A DNA stretch of 16,812 nucleotides from Minisyncoccota bacterium (GCA_028713795.1 JAQTNP010000014.1:1-16812), one strand, 5' to 3'. Shown: positions 5,811 through 12,966, counted from the stretch's first letter. Made by a program: numbers and translations. Notes: a model not told the origin generated them from the sequence alone.

Positions 5811-7684
5811 TATTGTTTTTCTTTAAAATCAGCGTCGGAAACATTTCCCTGATCGTCTTTTTTAGGTTCAGGGTTCTGCTGCTGTTGAGAATATAGCTGG
5901 GAACCGATCTTTTGCAAAACAGACATCAAAGAATCAGACACCTGCTTTATGGTCTCCATATTATCACCATCTTTGGCCTTCTTCAATTCATCTATCTTTG
6001 CTTCTATTTCTTTTTTATCATTCTCCCCTACTTTATCCTTAAAATCATTCAAGGTTTTTTGGGCAGAATATATTAATGCATCGGCATTATTCCTTGCCTC
6101 AATTAAATCCTTTTTCTTCTGGTCTTCTGAGGCATTCATCTGAGCTGCTTGTTTCATTTTCTCTACTTCTTCCTTAGAAACTCCGCAAGATCCTTCAATT
6201 CTGATTGATTGTGTTTTAGCCGTTGCCTTATCCTTGGCAGTTACATTTAAAATACCATTAGCATCAATGTCAAAGGACACCTCAACTTGAGGAATTCCTC
6301 TTGGGGCTGGCGGTATTCCATCAAGAATGAATCTTCCCAATGACTTATTATCAGCAGCCATTGGCCTTTCTCCCTGCAATACATGAATCTCTACAGATGT
6401 CTGACTATCAGCAGCAGTAGAGAATACCTGGTTCTTTGAAGTAGGAACTGTGGTATTTTTAGTGATAAGAATTGTATTTACTCCCCCAAGAGTCTCAATT
6501 CCTAAAGACAAAGGGGTTACATCGAGCAATAAGACATCCCTTACTTCTCCCTGCAATATTCCTCCCTGCACAGATGCTCCAATAGCGACTACTTCATCAG
6601 GATTTACATCTTTTCTTGCTTCTTTATTAAACAGATTCCTTACTTCTTCCTGCATTTTTGGCATCCTTGTCTGCCCTCCGACTAAAATGATATCATCAAT
6701 ATCTGATGCTTGTAATTTTGCATCCTGCAATGTTTGTTTTACCAATTCAATAGATCTGTCAATGTAATCTTTTACCATATCTTCTAATTGAGACCTATTT
6801 ATCTTGTAAAATAAATGCTTTGGCCCGGATGCATTAGAAGTAATGAATGGCAAATTGATTTCTGTTTCCAAAGTAGTAGATAGCTCTATCTTTGCTTTCT
6901 CCCCAGCCTCTTTTAATCTCTGCAAGGCTAATGGATCTTTGGTCAAATCAATTCCATTGTCTTTTTTAAACTGATCTACCAGCCAATCAATAATTCTCTG
7001 GTCAAAATCATCTCCTCCTAAATGAGTATCCCCATTAGTGGCCTTAACCTCTACAACATCATCTCCGATTTCAAGGATGGAAATATCAAATGTGCCTCCT
7101 CCAAAATCATACACCACAATAGTCTGATTCTCTTTTTTGGTTAAGCCATAAGCCAAGGCAGCAGCCGTAGGTTCATTGATAACTCTTTTCACATCAAAGC
7201 CTGCAATTTCTCCTGCAAGTTTTGTAGCCTTTCTCTGATCATCATCAAAATATGCAGGGCAAGTAATAATGGCTTCTTTTATCTCAAAGCCAAGCTTGGT
7301 TTCTGCATCTTGTTTTAATTTCTGCAAAATCATTGCCTGGATTTCAAATGGCTTATACCATTTCTCTCCCATTTTTACCTCAACAGAACCATCGCTTCCT
7401 TCTCTGATCTCAAAGGGCATTAATTTAATATCTCTTTGCACTGTAGGATCAGTATATCTTCTGCCGACTAATCTCTTGGCAGAAAAGATTGTATTGTGAG
7501 GATTAGTGATCTGTTGTCTTTTAGCAGTTATTCCTACCAATATCTCATTATTCTTAGCCAGAGCCACAACAGACGGAGTAGTTCTTGCTCCTTCCCTGTT
7601 TTCAATTATCTGGCCTTGGCCGTCTATTACCATGGCCATGGCTGAGTTTGTAGTTCCTAAATCTATTCCTAATATTTTTGCCAT
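5810..7684 (-). CDS. dnaK: Molecular chaperone DnaK (Hsp70)
   Basis: ATP-driven chaperone that binds exposed hydrophobic peptides, cycling with DnaJ and GrpE. The length (624 residues) is normal for the family. The nucleotide-binding domain (about 1-365) shows GIDLGTTNS at 6-14, the NEPTAAALAYGL adenosine region, VYDFGGGTFDIS phosphate-binding loop and DIILVGGQTRMP. A conserved linker with DVLLLDVTPLSLGIETLGG leads to the substrate-binding beta domain, then a helical lid (about 490-600). The tail is polar (Gln/Lys/Asp-rich) and lacks the EEVD ending of cytosolic eukaryotic Hsp70, as expected in bacteria. The ATG at 7684 is 14 bases after the grpE stop with no Shine-Dalgarno. Third gene of the hrcA-grpE-dnaK-dnaJ operon, so likely HrcA-repressed. 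Confidence 0.98.
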   Translation of the reverse strand: MAKILGIDLGTTNSAMAMVIDGQGQIIENREGARTTPSVVALAKNNEILVGITAKRQQITNPHNTIFSAKRLVGRRYTDPTVQRDIKLMPFEIREGSDGSVEVKMGEKWYKPFEIQAMILQKLKQDAETKLGFEIKEAIITCPAYFDDDQRKATKLAGEIAGFDVKRVINEPTAAALAYGLTKKENQTIVVYDFGGGTFDISILEIGDDVVEVKATNGDTHLGGDDFDQRIIDWLVDQFKKDNGIDLTKDPLALQRLKEAGEKAKIELSTTLETEINLPFITSNASGPKHLFYKINRSQLEDMVKDYIDRSIELVKQTLQDAKLQASDIDDIILVGGQTRMPKMQEEVRNLFNKEARKDVNPDEVVAIGASVQGGILQGEVRDVLLLDVTPLSLGIETLGGVNTILITKNTTVPTSKNQVFSTAADSQTSVEIHVLQGERPMAADNKSLGRFILDGIPPAPRGIPQVEVSFDIDANGILNVTAKDKATAKTQSIRIEGSCGVSKEEVEKMKQAAQMNASEDQKKKDLIEARNNADALIYSAQKTLNDFKDKVGENDKKEIEAKIDELKKAKDGDNMETIKQVSDSLMSVLQKIGSQLYSQQQQNPEPKKDDQGNVSDADFKEKQ

Positions 7685-7698
7685 ATGTTTTTAATGAA

Positions 7699-8187
7699 TT
7701 AATTTTTAACTATCTTTACTTTAGCTGGCCTGATTACCTTTCCTTTGAATGCATATCCTTTTAATGATATCTCTATTATTGTATCGTTTTCCAGCTCAGG
7801 ATTTGGCTCAAGGCTTACTATTTCTTGGGTTGCAGGATCAAAGCTTTGACCAATTTCTAATTCTTCCAATCCTTGATTCTTTAATATCCCTTTTATCTGC
7901 TCTGCAATCTGCAGAAATCCCTTAATTATTTGGTTGTCTGCATATCCTTGAGGAATAGCCATTTCCGCTTTCTCAAAGCTGTCCAGGATCGGTAAGAGTT
8001 CCATTATTAATCCCTGATTAGCGTATTCTATAAGTAGCTTCAATCTTTCTTGCTCGTCTTTAATATAGTTTAAATGATCTGCTCTAGCTCTCTGCCATCC
8101 TGCCAAATACTGGTCTTTTTCTTTAATAACCTCTTCTAATTCCTTTTTTAATTTATCCAGTTCGGATATTTCTTTTTTATTGCTCAT
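7699..8187 (-). CDS. grpE: Nucleotide exchange factor GrpE
   Basis: Exchanges ADP for ATP on DnaK. 162 residues, somewhat shorter than the E. coli protein because the N-terminal tail is short. Residues about 5-60 form the long charged coiled coil used for dimerisation (LKKELEEVIKEKDQYLAGWQ), with the family-typical RARADHLNYIKDEQER stretch. The four-helix part has LLPILDSFEKA. The C-terminal beta domain includes GLEELEIGQSFDPATQEIV and ends in GYAFKGKVIRPAKVKI, matching the usual GY-x-l-x-g-r-v-i-R-p-A-x-V-x-V signature. Its ATG overlaps the hrcA TGA stop (ATGA), so translation is probably coupled to hrcA. Confidence 0.97.
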   Translation of the reverse strand: MSNKKEISELDKLKKELEEVIKEKDQYLAGWQRARADHLNYIKDEQERLKLLIEYANQGLIMELLPILDSFEKAEMAIPQGYADNQIIKGFLQIAEQIKGILKNQGLEELEIGQSFDPATQEIVSLEPNPELENDTIIEISLKGYAFKGKVIRPAKVKIVKN

Positions 8188-8903
8188 ATGTTTTGTAGAA
8201 ATTTTAATACGTCTTCAAACAAATCTATATTCTCCCTGTAAGGCATTCTTTTGGGGCCCAAAAGAACGAATACGCACCCTTTTTCTGTATTGGGAAAATT
8301 AGTTTTGCAAGTTATCATGCTGAACTCATCGCTTTTAATTATTGGGTTTTCTTTTCCTACAAATACTTCTATCCTATTTTCTGATCTCTGCTTTGCAAAT
8401 TCTTTGATTTTTTCTTTAGTTGAATCAACTAATTTAAGAAATTCGTCTCTTGTTTTCCTATTCTCCATCTCTGGCTGCAAAATTACATTTTCCCATCCGC
8501 TTTCCCATAATATTCCCTTATCTAAAACGTAGTTGAAAAGTAAGCCAGATGACAGATTAGAAAGTTCATTCAATAATTCATTAGAAAAAAGATACAAATC
8601 CCCCATCCCTTCAAAATCAATTCCTTTAAAGTATTGATTTTGATTCTTCTTCTCTTTTTTTTCTTTTAATGACTGAATGAAATTCCTGTAACCCTTGCTT
8701 GTCGGAACCCTTCCAGATGAACTATATGATTTTCTTAAAAACCCTTCTTCTGTCAGAAATATCATATCATTTCTAATCGTTGCCGAACAAACTCCTAAGT
8801 CATGCCTATCTAAAAGCTGCAATGAGCTTATTGGAGAACCTATTTCGATATAGTCATCAATAATGGTATCTAATATTAACTTTTGGCGTTCATTTAATAT
8901 CAT
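8184..8903 (-). CDS. hrcA: Heat-inducible transcription repressor HrcA, short form
   Basis: Repressor of the heat-shock operon that binds CIRCE elements. 239 residues, about 100 fewer than the usual 340. Residues 1-75 are the winged helix with NERQKLILDTIIDDYIEIGSPISS and VCSATIRNDMIFLTEEGFLRKSYSSSGRVPTSKGYR, all typical of HrcA. The rest keeps part of the GAF-like dimerisation domain (ELLNELSNLSSGLLF, IFVGKENP-like segment, FVLLGPKRMPYRENIDLFEDVL) but with a shortened middle. A CIRCE-like site lies directly upstream. The ATG begins only six bases after the -10 box, so the message should be leaderless, or nearly so. The gene heads the operon and overlaps grpE. Confidence 0.93.
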   Translation of the reverse strand: MILNERQKLILDTIIDDYIEIGSPISSLQLLDRHDLGVCSATIRNDMIFLTEEGFLRKSYSSSGRVPTSKGYRNFIQSLKEKKEKKNQNQYFKGIDFEGMGDLYLFSNELLNELSNLSSGLLFNYVLDKGILWESGWENVILQPEMENRKTRDEFLKLVDSTKEKIKEFAKQRSENRIEVFVGKENPIIKSDEFSMITCKTNFPNTEKGCVFVLLGPKRMPYRENIDLFEDVLKFLQNI

Positions 8904-8909
8904 ACCAGT

Positions 8910-8937
8910 ATTATATCAATACAAATTTAGCAGTCAA
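8910..8937 (-). promoter_or_regulatory. Promoter of the hrcA operon (leaderless start)
   Basis: On the minus strand TTGACT (8932-8937) and TATAAT (8910-8915) have a 16-base spacer. Transcription would be expected to start at, or within a base or two of, the A of the hrcA ATG (8903). The -35 hexamer lies inside the proximal arm and spacer of the CIRCE-like repeat, so repressor binding would block polymerase directly. Confidence 0.85.
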
Positions 8938-8953
8938 GACCTTTGACTGCTAA
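8927..8953 (-). promoter_or_regulatory. CIRCE-like HrcA operator
   Basis: Perfect 9-9-9 inverted repeat TTAGCAGTC-N9-GACTGCTAA just upstream of hrcA. The classical CIRCE is TTAGCACTC-N9-GAGTGCTAA. Here position 7 of the left arm is G instead of C and its partner is C instead of G, so both arms changed together. The spacing and position are exactly as known for CIRCE. Confidence 0.9.
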
Positions 8954-8983
8954 AAAAACAAGGAGGGCCCGTGTAGGACCCTC
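8952..8983 (-). terminator. Intrinsic terminator of the 9025-9213 gene
   Basis: On the minus strand GAGGGTCC-TACAC-GGGCCCTC (8-bp stem with one G-T pair, 5-base loop) is followed by CTTG and seven T. The T-tract runs into the CIRCE-like repeat. A second hairpin with CCGAGCT/AGCTCGG arms (8994-9014) lies between it and the stop codon. Confidence 0.85.
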
Positions 8984-9024
8984 ACCTCCTTTCCCGAGCT
9001 TTAAGGCAGCTCGGCGCCTATGTA

Positions 9025-9213
9025 CTACCGATACCGATCCAACGGACTGTTCTTTAGACACTCCCCTAGGGACCACTCTAGGACAGCTATGGCAAGAAAC
9101 GGAAATACAAAAGCTGCGAATCCTGCCATAATCCCAGTCCAAGCTCCAGAAACGACTGGAGCTAGACCCACCGCGAACGCGAAACAGAAAGCCAAGATAT
9201 AGACTTTCAGCAT
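9025..9213 (-). CDS. GC-rich small membrane protein
   Basis: 62 residues with two hydrophobic segments (about 2-24 and 27-48) rich in Ala, Gly and Phe, then a short charged tail (SLGECLKNSPLDRYR). It is likely a two-helix inner-membrane protein. The gene is clearly real: GGAGGTG (9218-9224) lies five bases before the ATG, a promoter lies upstream, and two hairpins with a terminator T-tract follow. Base composition is GC-rich, unlike the flanking ftsQ-like and hrcA genes. It sits as a separate transcription unit between two operons. I recognise no family; small phage-type holin or accessory membrane proteins would look similar, but nothing specific supports that. Confidence 0.75.
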   Translation of the reverse strand: MLKVYILAFCFAFAVGLAPVVSGAWTGIMAGFAAFVFPFLAIAVLEWSLGECLKNSPLDRYR

Positions 9214-9230
9214 GGTTCACCTCCAAACAT

Positions 9231-9259
9231 ATACTATTATTTTATTTTAAATTCGTCAA
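9231..9259 (-). promoter_or_regulatory. Promoter of the 9025-9213 gene
   Basis: On the minus strand TTGACG (9254-9259), a 17-base AT-rich spacer and TAGTAT (9231-9236), a few bases upstream of the GGAGGTG ribosome site. The -35 box is near consensus and the -10 matches four of six positions. Confidence 0.65.
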
Positions 9260-9263
9260 ACAT

Positions 9264-9282
9264 AAAAACCGAGCTAGCGGTT
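9264..9282 (-). terminator. Terminator after the ftsQ-like gene
   Basis: AACCG-CTAGCT-CGGTT hairpin followed directly by TTTA on the minus strand, 17 bases past the stop codon. The stem is short, but the T-run starts within its last bases. It marks the end of the wall/division operon. Confidence 0.6.
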
Positions 9283-9299
9283 ATAAACAATCTTCTCTT

Positions 9300-10049
9300 T
9301 TACTTCATCATATAGAAAATTTTATCTAACCTCACATCGATGTAGTCAATTTTTAATGCATCCTCCTCCCCTATTTTATTCTTAAAAACTAAATTTAGGC
9401 TACTAACCTGATTTTTAATATTCCCTTTGGGATCTAAAATGGCCAGCCATTCTTGTTCTGTTTTTAATTCTATCTTCAAATTAGAAAAATTACATTCCAA
9501 AATATTTAATCCAATTAATTTTTTAATTTCATCTTTTGATAAAAGAATTGAATTTAATAATTCTTTAGAGATTACATTAGGAAATATATTCTCTTCTGGT
9601 TTTTCTGAAATTAAGACAACGTATGCTTCATCTTTATCCCCTAATTCTTTGAATGCAATCCCATCCTCATCAACATACCAGCATTTATCATTGCAGAAAT
9701 TGGCAACGGGTTTTCTTTCTTCTAAAGATATTTCTATCTTATTAGGAAATTCTTTTTTTATCTTAACTTCATCTAAAACAATATATTGTTTTAATAAATT
9801 ATCAACAATGCTTCCTTTCTGTAAAAACAAAATGTTTTTAGGAATCATTTGCCAAGCTTTTGTTTCTATCTCATTAATATTTTCGTATTTTAAATCTCCA
9901 GTTATCTTAATATCCTTAATCTTAAACACGGGAGATAGAAACAAAAGATAGCAAATACTAATGATTAAAACAAAACAAATTAAAATCAACCAAAATAGTT
10001 TATTTTTAAAAATTGATTTTTTCTTTTTAATCTTTCTATACTTTGTCAT
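9300..10049 (-). CDS. ftsQ: FtsQ/DivIB-like cell division protein
   Basis: Bitopic membrane protein of the divisome that links early and late division proteins. 249 residues. The N-terminal cytoplasmic part is strongly basic (MTKYRKIKKKKSIFKNK), followed by one membrane helix (about 18-40). Then a POTRA-type domain starts at about 43 with FKIKDIKITGDLKYENINEIE, the usual position and pattern, and contains a VKIKKEFPNKIEISLEERKPVA segment typical of FtsQ (strand then R/KxP). The distal beta domain has CWYVDEDGIAF, matching the family's WxxVDxxGxxF pattern. The gene start overlaps the femAB-like stop as TAATG. Being next to a FemAB-like gene rather than in the mur-fts cluster is unusual but plausible here. 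The identification is by motif order; overall similarity in this family is always low. Confidence 0.8.
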   Translation of the reverse strand: MTKYRKIKKKKSIFKNKLFWLILICFVLIISICYLLFLSPVFKIKDIKITGDLKYENINEIETKAWQMIPKNILFLQKGSIVDNLLKQYIVLDEVKIKKEFPNKIEISLEERKPVANFCNDKCWYVDEDGIAFKELGDKDEAYVVLISEKPEENIFPNVISKELLNSILLSKDEIKKLIGLNILECNFSNLKIELKTEQEWLAILDPKGNIKNQVSSLNLVFKNKIGEEDALKIDYIDVRLDKIFYMMK

Positions 10050-11059
10050 TATGCAAAACCTCTTTTAATTTTCCTAGCTGATTCTATTAAATAATTTAGC
10101 CAATATTTAGAAGAAATAACATAGTCCTGGGAAGGAATATATTCTTCAACATGACCTCCAAATCCTTTTTTAAACAGGGTAAGCCCTTTCCAGGGATGAT
10201 TTAGCTTGTCCTCTGGCGCTATTCCCCAAAAACTATAATATCCGGCTCCCCTTCTTTTGGCTTCTTTTATTGCTTCCCATTGTAAAAGATAGCTGACAGG
10301 AATTTTCTGGTTTAAGCCAGAAGAAGCTCCCTGATGATAGAATCCAAATTCCTGCCAATAGACAATCATGGCAGCAGATTCTGGTTTTCCCATATATTCC
10401 CCAATGAATACGCATATCTGATTGTCTTTTATGAAAGAATTGAATTCATTTTCTAAGAATTTTAAAGGAAAAATATGGAAATCTTGCCTTTGTGCTGTTT
10501 TTCTATACAATTCAAAGAATTTCTTTACTCCTTCTAATGTATTATCCTGATATATCTTGATATCCTTATTCTTTTCTGCTTGCCTTATCAAGTACCTAGT
10601 GGTTTTTCTCATCTCGGCCAGCAACTCATCCTCTGATTTGTTTAAATCCAGAATCCAACCAGTTTCAGGCCTTGAATGTATTGGAGAATCTTTAAACCCA
10701 TATTTCTTAAAAATATGGGCATCTTCTTTTAACCATATAGGACAGAATCTGATAAAGCTGACTTTTTCTTTTTTTGCTAATTCTTTTAATCTATTTAAAA
10801 GAATTTCCATTGCTTCTTCTTTTAAATCAGTAATCGGGCCGTGCTCTACAAAAAGGAATGCTCCCCTTTTGGCCTTAACTAAGCTTGCTAAACATATTCC
10901 AACTAATTTCTGATTCTCATATATACCGAACCTCCATATTTTTTCTCCCATTAAACTGCAAAAATCTCCCCAGCTATATGACTGGAGAAATGTTTTGGGA
11001 TATCTTCCTAAAAGAAATTCCTCCCACTCTTCTTTATTGGAAATTTCTTTAATTTCCAT
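10049..11059 (-). CDS. FemAB-like peptidoglycan interpeptide-bridge aminoacyltransferase
   Basis: Transfers amino acids from aminoacyl-tRNA to the lipid-linked peptidoglycan precursor in FemA/B/X proteins. 336 residues from ATG 11059; a TTG one codon upstream (11062) is possible but less likely. The two GNAT-like subdomains show typical sequences: FLQSYSWGDFCSLMGEKIWRFGIYENQKLVG at about 23-53, KAKRGAFLFVEHGPI, and TGWILDLNKSEDELLAEMRKTTRYLIRQAEK near 140. Later come FFELYRKTAQRQDF, IVYWQEFGFYHQGASS, LLQWEAIKEAKRRGAGYYSFWGIAPED and LTLFKKGFGGHVEEYIPSQDYVI, the C-terminal family signature. The helical tRNA-binding arm of FemA is short, as in FemX types. Genes for EF-P upstream and FtsQ downstream are within about 10 bases or overlapping. 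The amino acid transferred cannot be told from sequence. Confidence 0.9.
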   Translation of the reverse strand: MEIKEISNKEEWEEFLLGRYPKTFLQSYSWGDFCSLMGEKIWRFGIYENQKLVGICLASLVKAKRGAFLFVEHGPITDLKEEAMEILLNRLKELAKKEKVSFIRFCPIWLKEDAHIFKKYGFKDSPIHSRPETGWILDLNKSEDELLAEMRKTTRYLIRQAEKNKDIKIYQDNTLEGVKKFFELYRKTAQRQDFHIFPLKFLENEFNSFIKDNQICVFIGEYMGKPESAAMIVYWQEFGFYHQGASSGLNQKIPVSYLLQWEAIKEAKRRGAGYYSFWGIAPEDKLNHPWKGLTLFKKGFGGHVEEYIPSQDYVISSKYWLNYLIESARKIKRGFA

Positions 11060-11068
11060 CAAACAATA

Positions 11069-11635
11069 TTAATTTTTAGAGGCTCTCTCGATATAGTTTC
11101 CTTCTTGGGTATTTACCAGTATCTCGTCTCCTTCTTCAATAAACATGGGGACTGTAACCTGGGCTCCTGTCTCTATTGTAGCAACTTTTGTTCCTCCAGA
11201 CACGGTATTGCCTTTTAATCCGGGCGGGCATTCCGTTACTTTGAATACCATTTTAATAGGAACATTGATTTCTGCTATCTCGCCATCAATCGTTAAGGCC
11301 TCAACTTCTGATTTGGGTTTTAGCCACCTTACAATGTCCCCCAAGAATTCTTCAGAATATTCCATTCTTTTAGAAGGATCGTCTATCTCTGAAAATATAA
11401 ATTTTCCCCTGTGGCCATACACAAAAAGCAATTTTTTTGTTTCTGTTTCTACTTCATCAAATGTCTGGGCCTGAGTAAAGGCTTTTATCACAATAGCTCC
11501 TGTTTTTAAATTCCTAATCTTCGTTTTCAGGGTGGGTTTCTGGCTTTGCATCTTTACCAAGGCAGACTCCAAAACAACCCAGACATTGTTTTCAAAAGAG
11601 AAAACCACGCCTCTCTTTAAATCAGTATATTTCAT
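11069..11635 (-). CDS. efp: Translation elongation factor P, with a non-standard tip loop
   Basis: Relieves ribosome stalling at consecutive prolines. 188 residues, the usual length, with three beta-barrel domains: KOW-like N-terminal (about 1-62), OB-fold middle (about 63-126; MEYSEEFLGD) and C-terminal OB-fold (VPIKMVFKVTECPPGLKGNTVSGGTKVATIETGAQVTVPMFI). In E. coli the tip of domain 1 reads VKPGKGQAF with the modified Lys34. Here the aligned stretch is VKMQSQKPTL, placing Ser31 where Lys34 would be and a lysine (33) two positions further on, next to Pro34. So the standard modification target is shifted or missing. The stop of the upstream SIMPL gene is two bases before the ATG; the femAB-like gene follows within 10 bases. 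Confidence 0.95.
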   Translation of the reverse strand: MKYTDLKRGVVFSFENNVWVVLESALVKMQSQKPTLKTKIRNLKTGAIVIKAFTQAQTFDEVETETKKLLFVYGHRGKFIFSEIDDPSKRMEYSEEFLGDIVRWLKPKSEVEALTIDGEIAEINVPIKMVFKVTECPPGLKGNTVSGGTKVATIETGAQVTVPMFIEEGDEILVNTQEGNYIERASKN

Positions 11636-11637
11636 AG

Positions 11638-12438
11638 CTAGTTAATTTCGTAGGTAATGCTCACTGTAGAACTTATCCTATTTTGTCCTGTTTGGATATC
11701 AGGAATTGATTCCTCCCCTGCTCCCATTGGAACAGCTGATTTATAGCTAGAGGTATCATAGTAAGGATAGTAACCATTTTCACCAAAGCTTACTATTTTT
11801 AATAGAGAAACCCCCAATTTGCCAGCTAATTCTTGAGCTTTTGCTCTAGCTTTCTCTATTGCTAGATCTCTGGCTTGTTTTTTGGCATCATCTTCATTGT
11901 CTACTGTAAATGATAATGATCCTACATCATTAGCTCCAGCTTCAGTAGCTTTAGAGATTAAGGTTCCAATTTTTGTTAAATCCCTGATTTTAACTTGAAG
12001 CGATTGATTAACTTCATACCCAACCAATACTCTTTTTCCGGAATAGTAATATGAGGAAGTATCTTTTGGATATTCATATCTGGGATTGATATTAAAATAT
12101 GTTGTTTTAATATCTTCCTCTTTTACTCCCTGACCCTTAATGGCAGATATGATATTATTCATTTTGGCTGTATTCTCTGACATAGCTACTTCTACAGTTT
12201 TGGCTTCATTTACAACGCTAAATGAAATTAATCCTAAATCTGGTTTTACATATACTTCTCCATCGCCGGTAACAGTAATGGTATTTTTTTGTTCTGCAAC
12301 TCTGCCAATGTATTTTCCTGTCTTTATCTCGTTGGCGACTTTTACTCCAAAGAATATAACTAGAACAATCAATAATAGGCAGATAATTATTTTTATTGGC
12401 TTATGATTCAATCCACAAAGATATTGATTATTTTCCAT
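11638..12438 (-). CDS. SIMPL (DUF541) domain exported protein
   Basis: 266 residues. A membrane anchor (about 16-36) follows a polar start, and the rest is predicted outside. The SIMPL domain (about 50-265) is recognised by ITVTGDGEVYVKPDLGLISFSVVNEAKTVEVAMSENTAKMNNIISAIKGQGVKEEDIKTTYFNINPRYEY and by the later VGYEVNQSLQVKIRDLTKIGTLISKATEAGAND segment. It ends in the QNRISSTVSITYEI strand, close to the family pattern. SIMPL proteins (E. coli YggE relatives, mouse SIMPL) are linked to stress resistance and signalling, but the biochemical role is unclear. ATG at 12438 has no Shine-Dalgarno. The gene follows the GC-rich 12590-12913 unit and starts the EF-P/femAB/ftsQ group. Confidence 0.93.
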   Translation of the reverse strand: MENNQYLCGLNHKPIKIIICLLLIVLVIFFGVKVANEIKTGKYIGRVAEQKNTITVTGDGEVYVKPDLGLISFSVVNEAKTVEVAMSENTAKMNNIISAIKGQGVKEEDIKTTYFNINPRYEYPKDTSSYYYSGKRVLVGYEVNQSLQVKIRDLTKIGTLISKATEAGANDVGSLSFTVDNEDDAKKQARDLAIEKARAKAQELAGKLGVSLLKIVSFGENGYYPYYDTSSYKSAVPMGAGEESIPDIQTGQNRISSTVSITYEIN

Positions 12439-12522
12439 ATGTTTTAATTTAAAAATTAATATTATCTCTACGACCTTTTCAATACTCTATTCTATACTTT
12501 TTAAATAATTTGAAAAGTGTAA

Positions 12523-12544
12523 AGGCTCGGTATAATCCGGGCCT
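12523..12544 (-). terminator. Likely terminator of the 12590-12913 gene
   Basis: Inverted repeat AGGCCCGG-ATTATA-CCGAGCCT on the minus strand (one mismatched pair), followed by TTACACTTTT. It lies about 45 bases after the stop codon, and the gene has no other candidate. On the plus strand the same pair would be a U-G pair, but no U-tract follows there. Confidence 0.55.
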
Positions 12545-12589
12545 CTATCACCTCCCTTTTCTGGATTGGTGAGAAAGAACGTTATCCGT

Positions 12590-12913
12590 CTACTGGGGGC
12601 AAGACCTCCCCAACGCCTCTCTCTGATCGAAGAGATTGGTATCGCAACGAGGCGGAAGTCTAGTCCCAATCTCACGATCGAGAGCTTCGATGTCGCTTGG
12701 ATGTAGGAATATTCCGTCTCCCCAAGCAGCAAGCCCCACTTCAAGATCGTGAATCTCCTGTGTTTGTTCAGGTTTCCATGAACCGCGATCCAGAGGAAGC
12801 TCGAGCAACCTTCGAAGATAGGCTATCCGAGCGTCAACGTAGGATTGCAGAATCCCAGAGAAGTTAACCTGACCATGAACCCCCAACAAGTGAAATATGA
12901 TGGATTTGGACAT
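12590..12913 (-). CDS. GC-rich hypothetical protein in its own transcription unit
   Basis: 107 residues, soluble by composition, with no signal peptide or membrane helix. GC content is about 57 % in a hand-counted sample, against AT-rich neighbours. A likely helix (SGILQSYVDARIAYLRRLLELPLDRGSW, about 19-46) is followed by a second charged region (TQEIHDLEVGLAAW) and a Cys near the end. I do not recognise it. The ATG at 12913 is preceded by GGATGGTGG, a fair ribosome site, and a TTGACT/TAATAT promoter. A terminator-like hairpin follows. Several longer frames overlap it, but only this frame starts with the ribosome site and promoter. Its position, splitting the tRNA-binding gene from the SIMPL gene, suggests an insertion into an otherwise compact operon region. 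Confidence 0.7.
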   Translation of the reverse strand: MSKSIIFHLLGVHGQVNFSGILQSYVDARIAYLRRLLELPLDRGSWKPEQTQEIHDLEVGLAAWGDGIFLHPSDIEALDREIGTRLPPRCDTNLFDQREALGRSCPQ

Positions 12914-12937
12914 AGTACCACCATCCTTTCTAGCCCT

Positions 12938-12965
12938 ATATTAGCATATGACTAGTTGTAGTCAA
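12938..12965 (-). promoter_or_regulatory. Promoter of the 12590-12913 gene, with inverted repeat in the spacer
   Basis: On the minus strand TTGACT (12960-12965), a 16-base spacer and TAATAT (12938-12943). A GACTA-CAAC-TAGTC inverted repeat starts inside the -35 box and covers half the spacer, and could be an operator. Confidence 0.6.
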
Positions 12966-12966
12966 A

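Noticed and set aside
7620..7645. Palindromic CCATGGCCATGG stretch inside dnaK
   Set aside because: It encodes the conserved N-terminal AMAMVID segment of DnaK and is explained by codon choice.
8982..8993. TCACCTCCTTTC, identical to the 16S rRNA 3' tail, or on the minus strand a perfect ribosome site
   Set aside because: There is no rRNA sequence around it, and no start codon with an open frame follows at proper distance. It lies in the terminator region of the 9025-9213 gene and is best seen as chance or stem sequence.
8927..9226. 99-residue minus-strand frame overlapping the 62-residue gene
   Set aside because: It runs through the terminator and the CIRCE element and lacks a ribosome site. 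The 9025-9213 frame starts right behind GGAGGTG.
12487..12744. 85-residue minus-strand frame overlapping 12590-12913
   Set aside because: No ribosome site or promoter, and it reads through the terminator-like hairpin. The 12590-12913 frame has all three signals.
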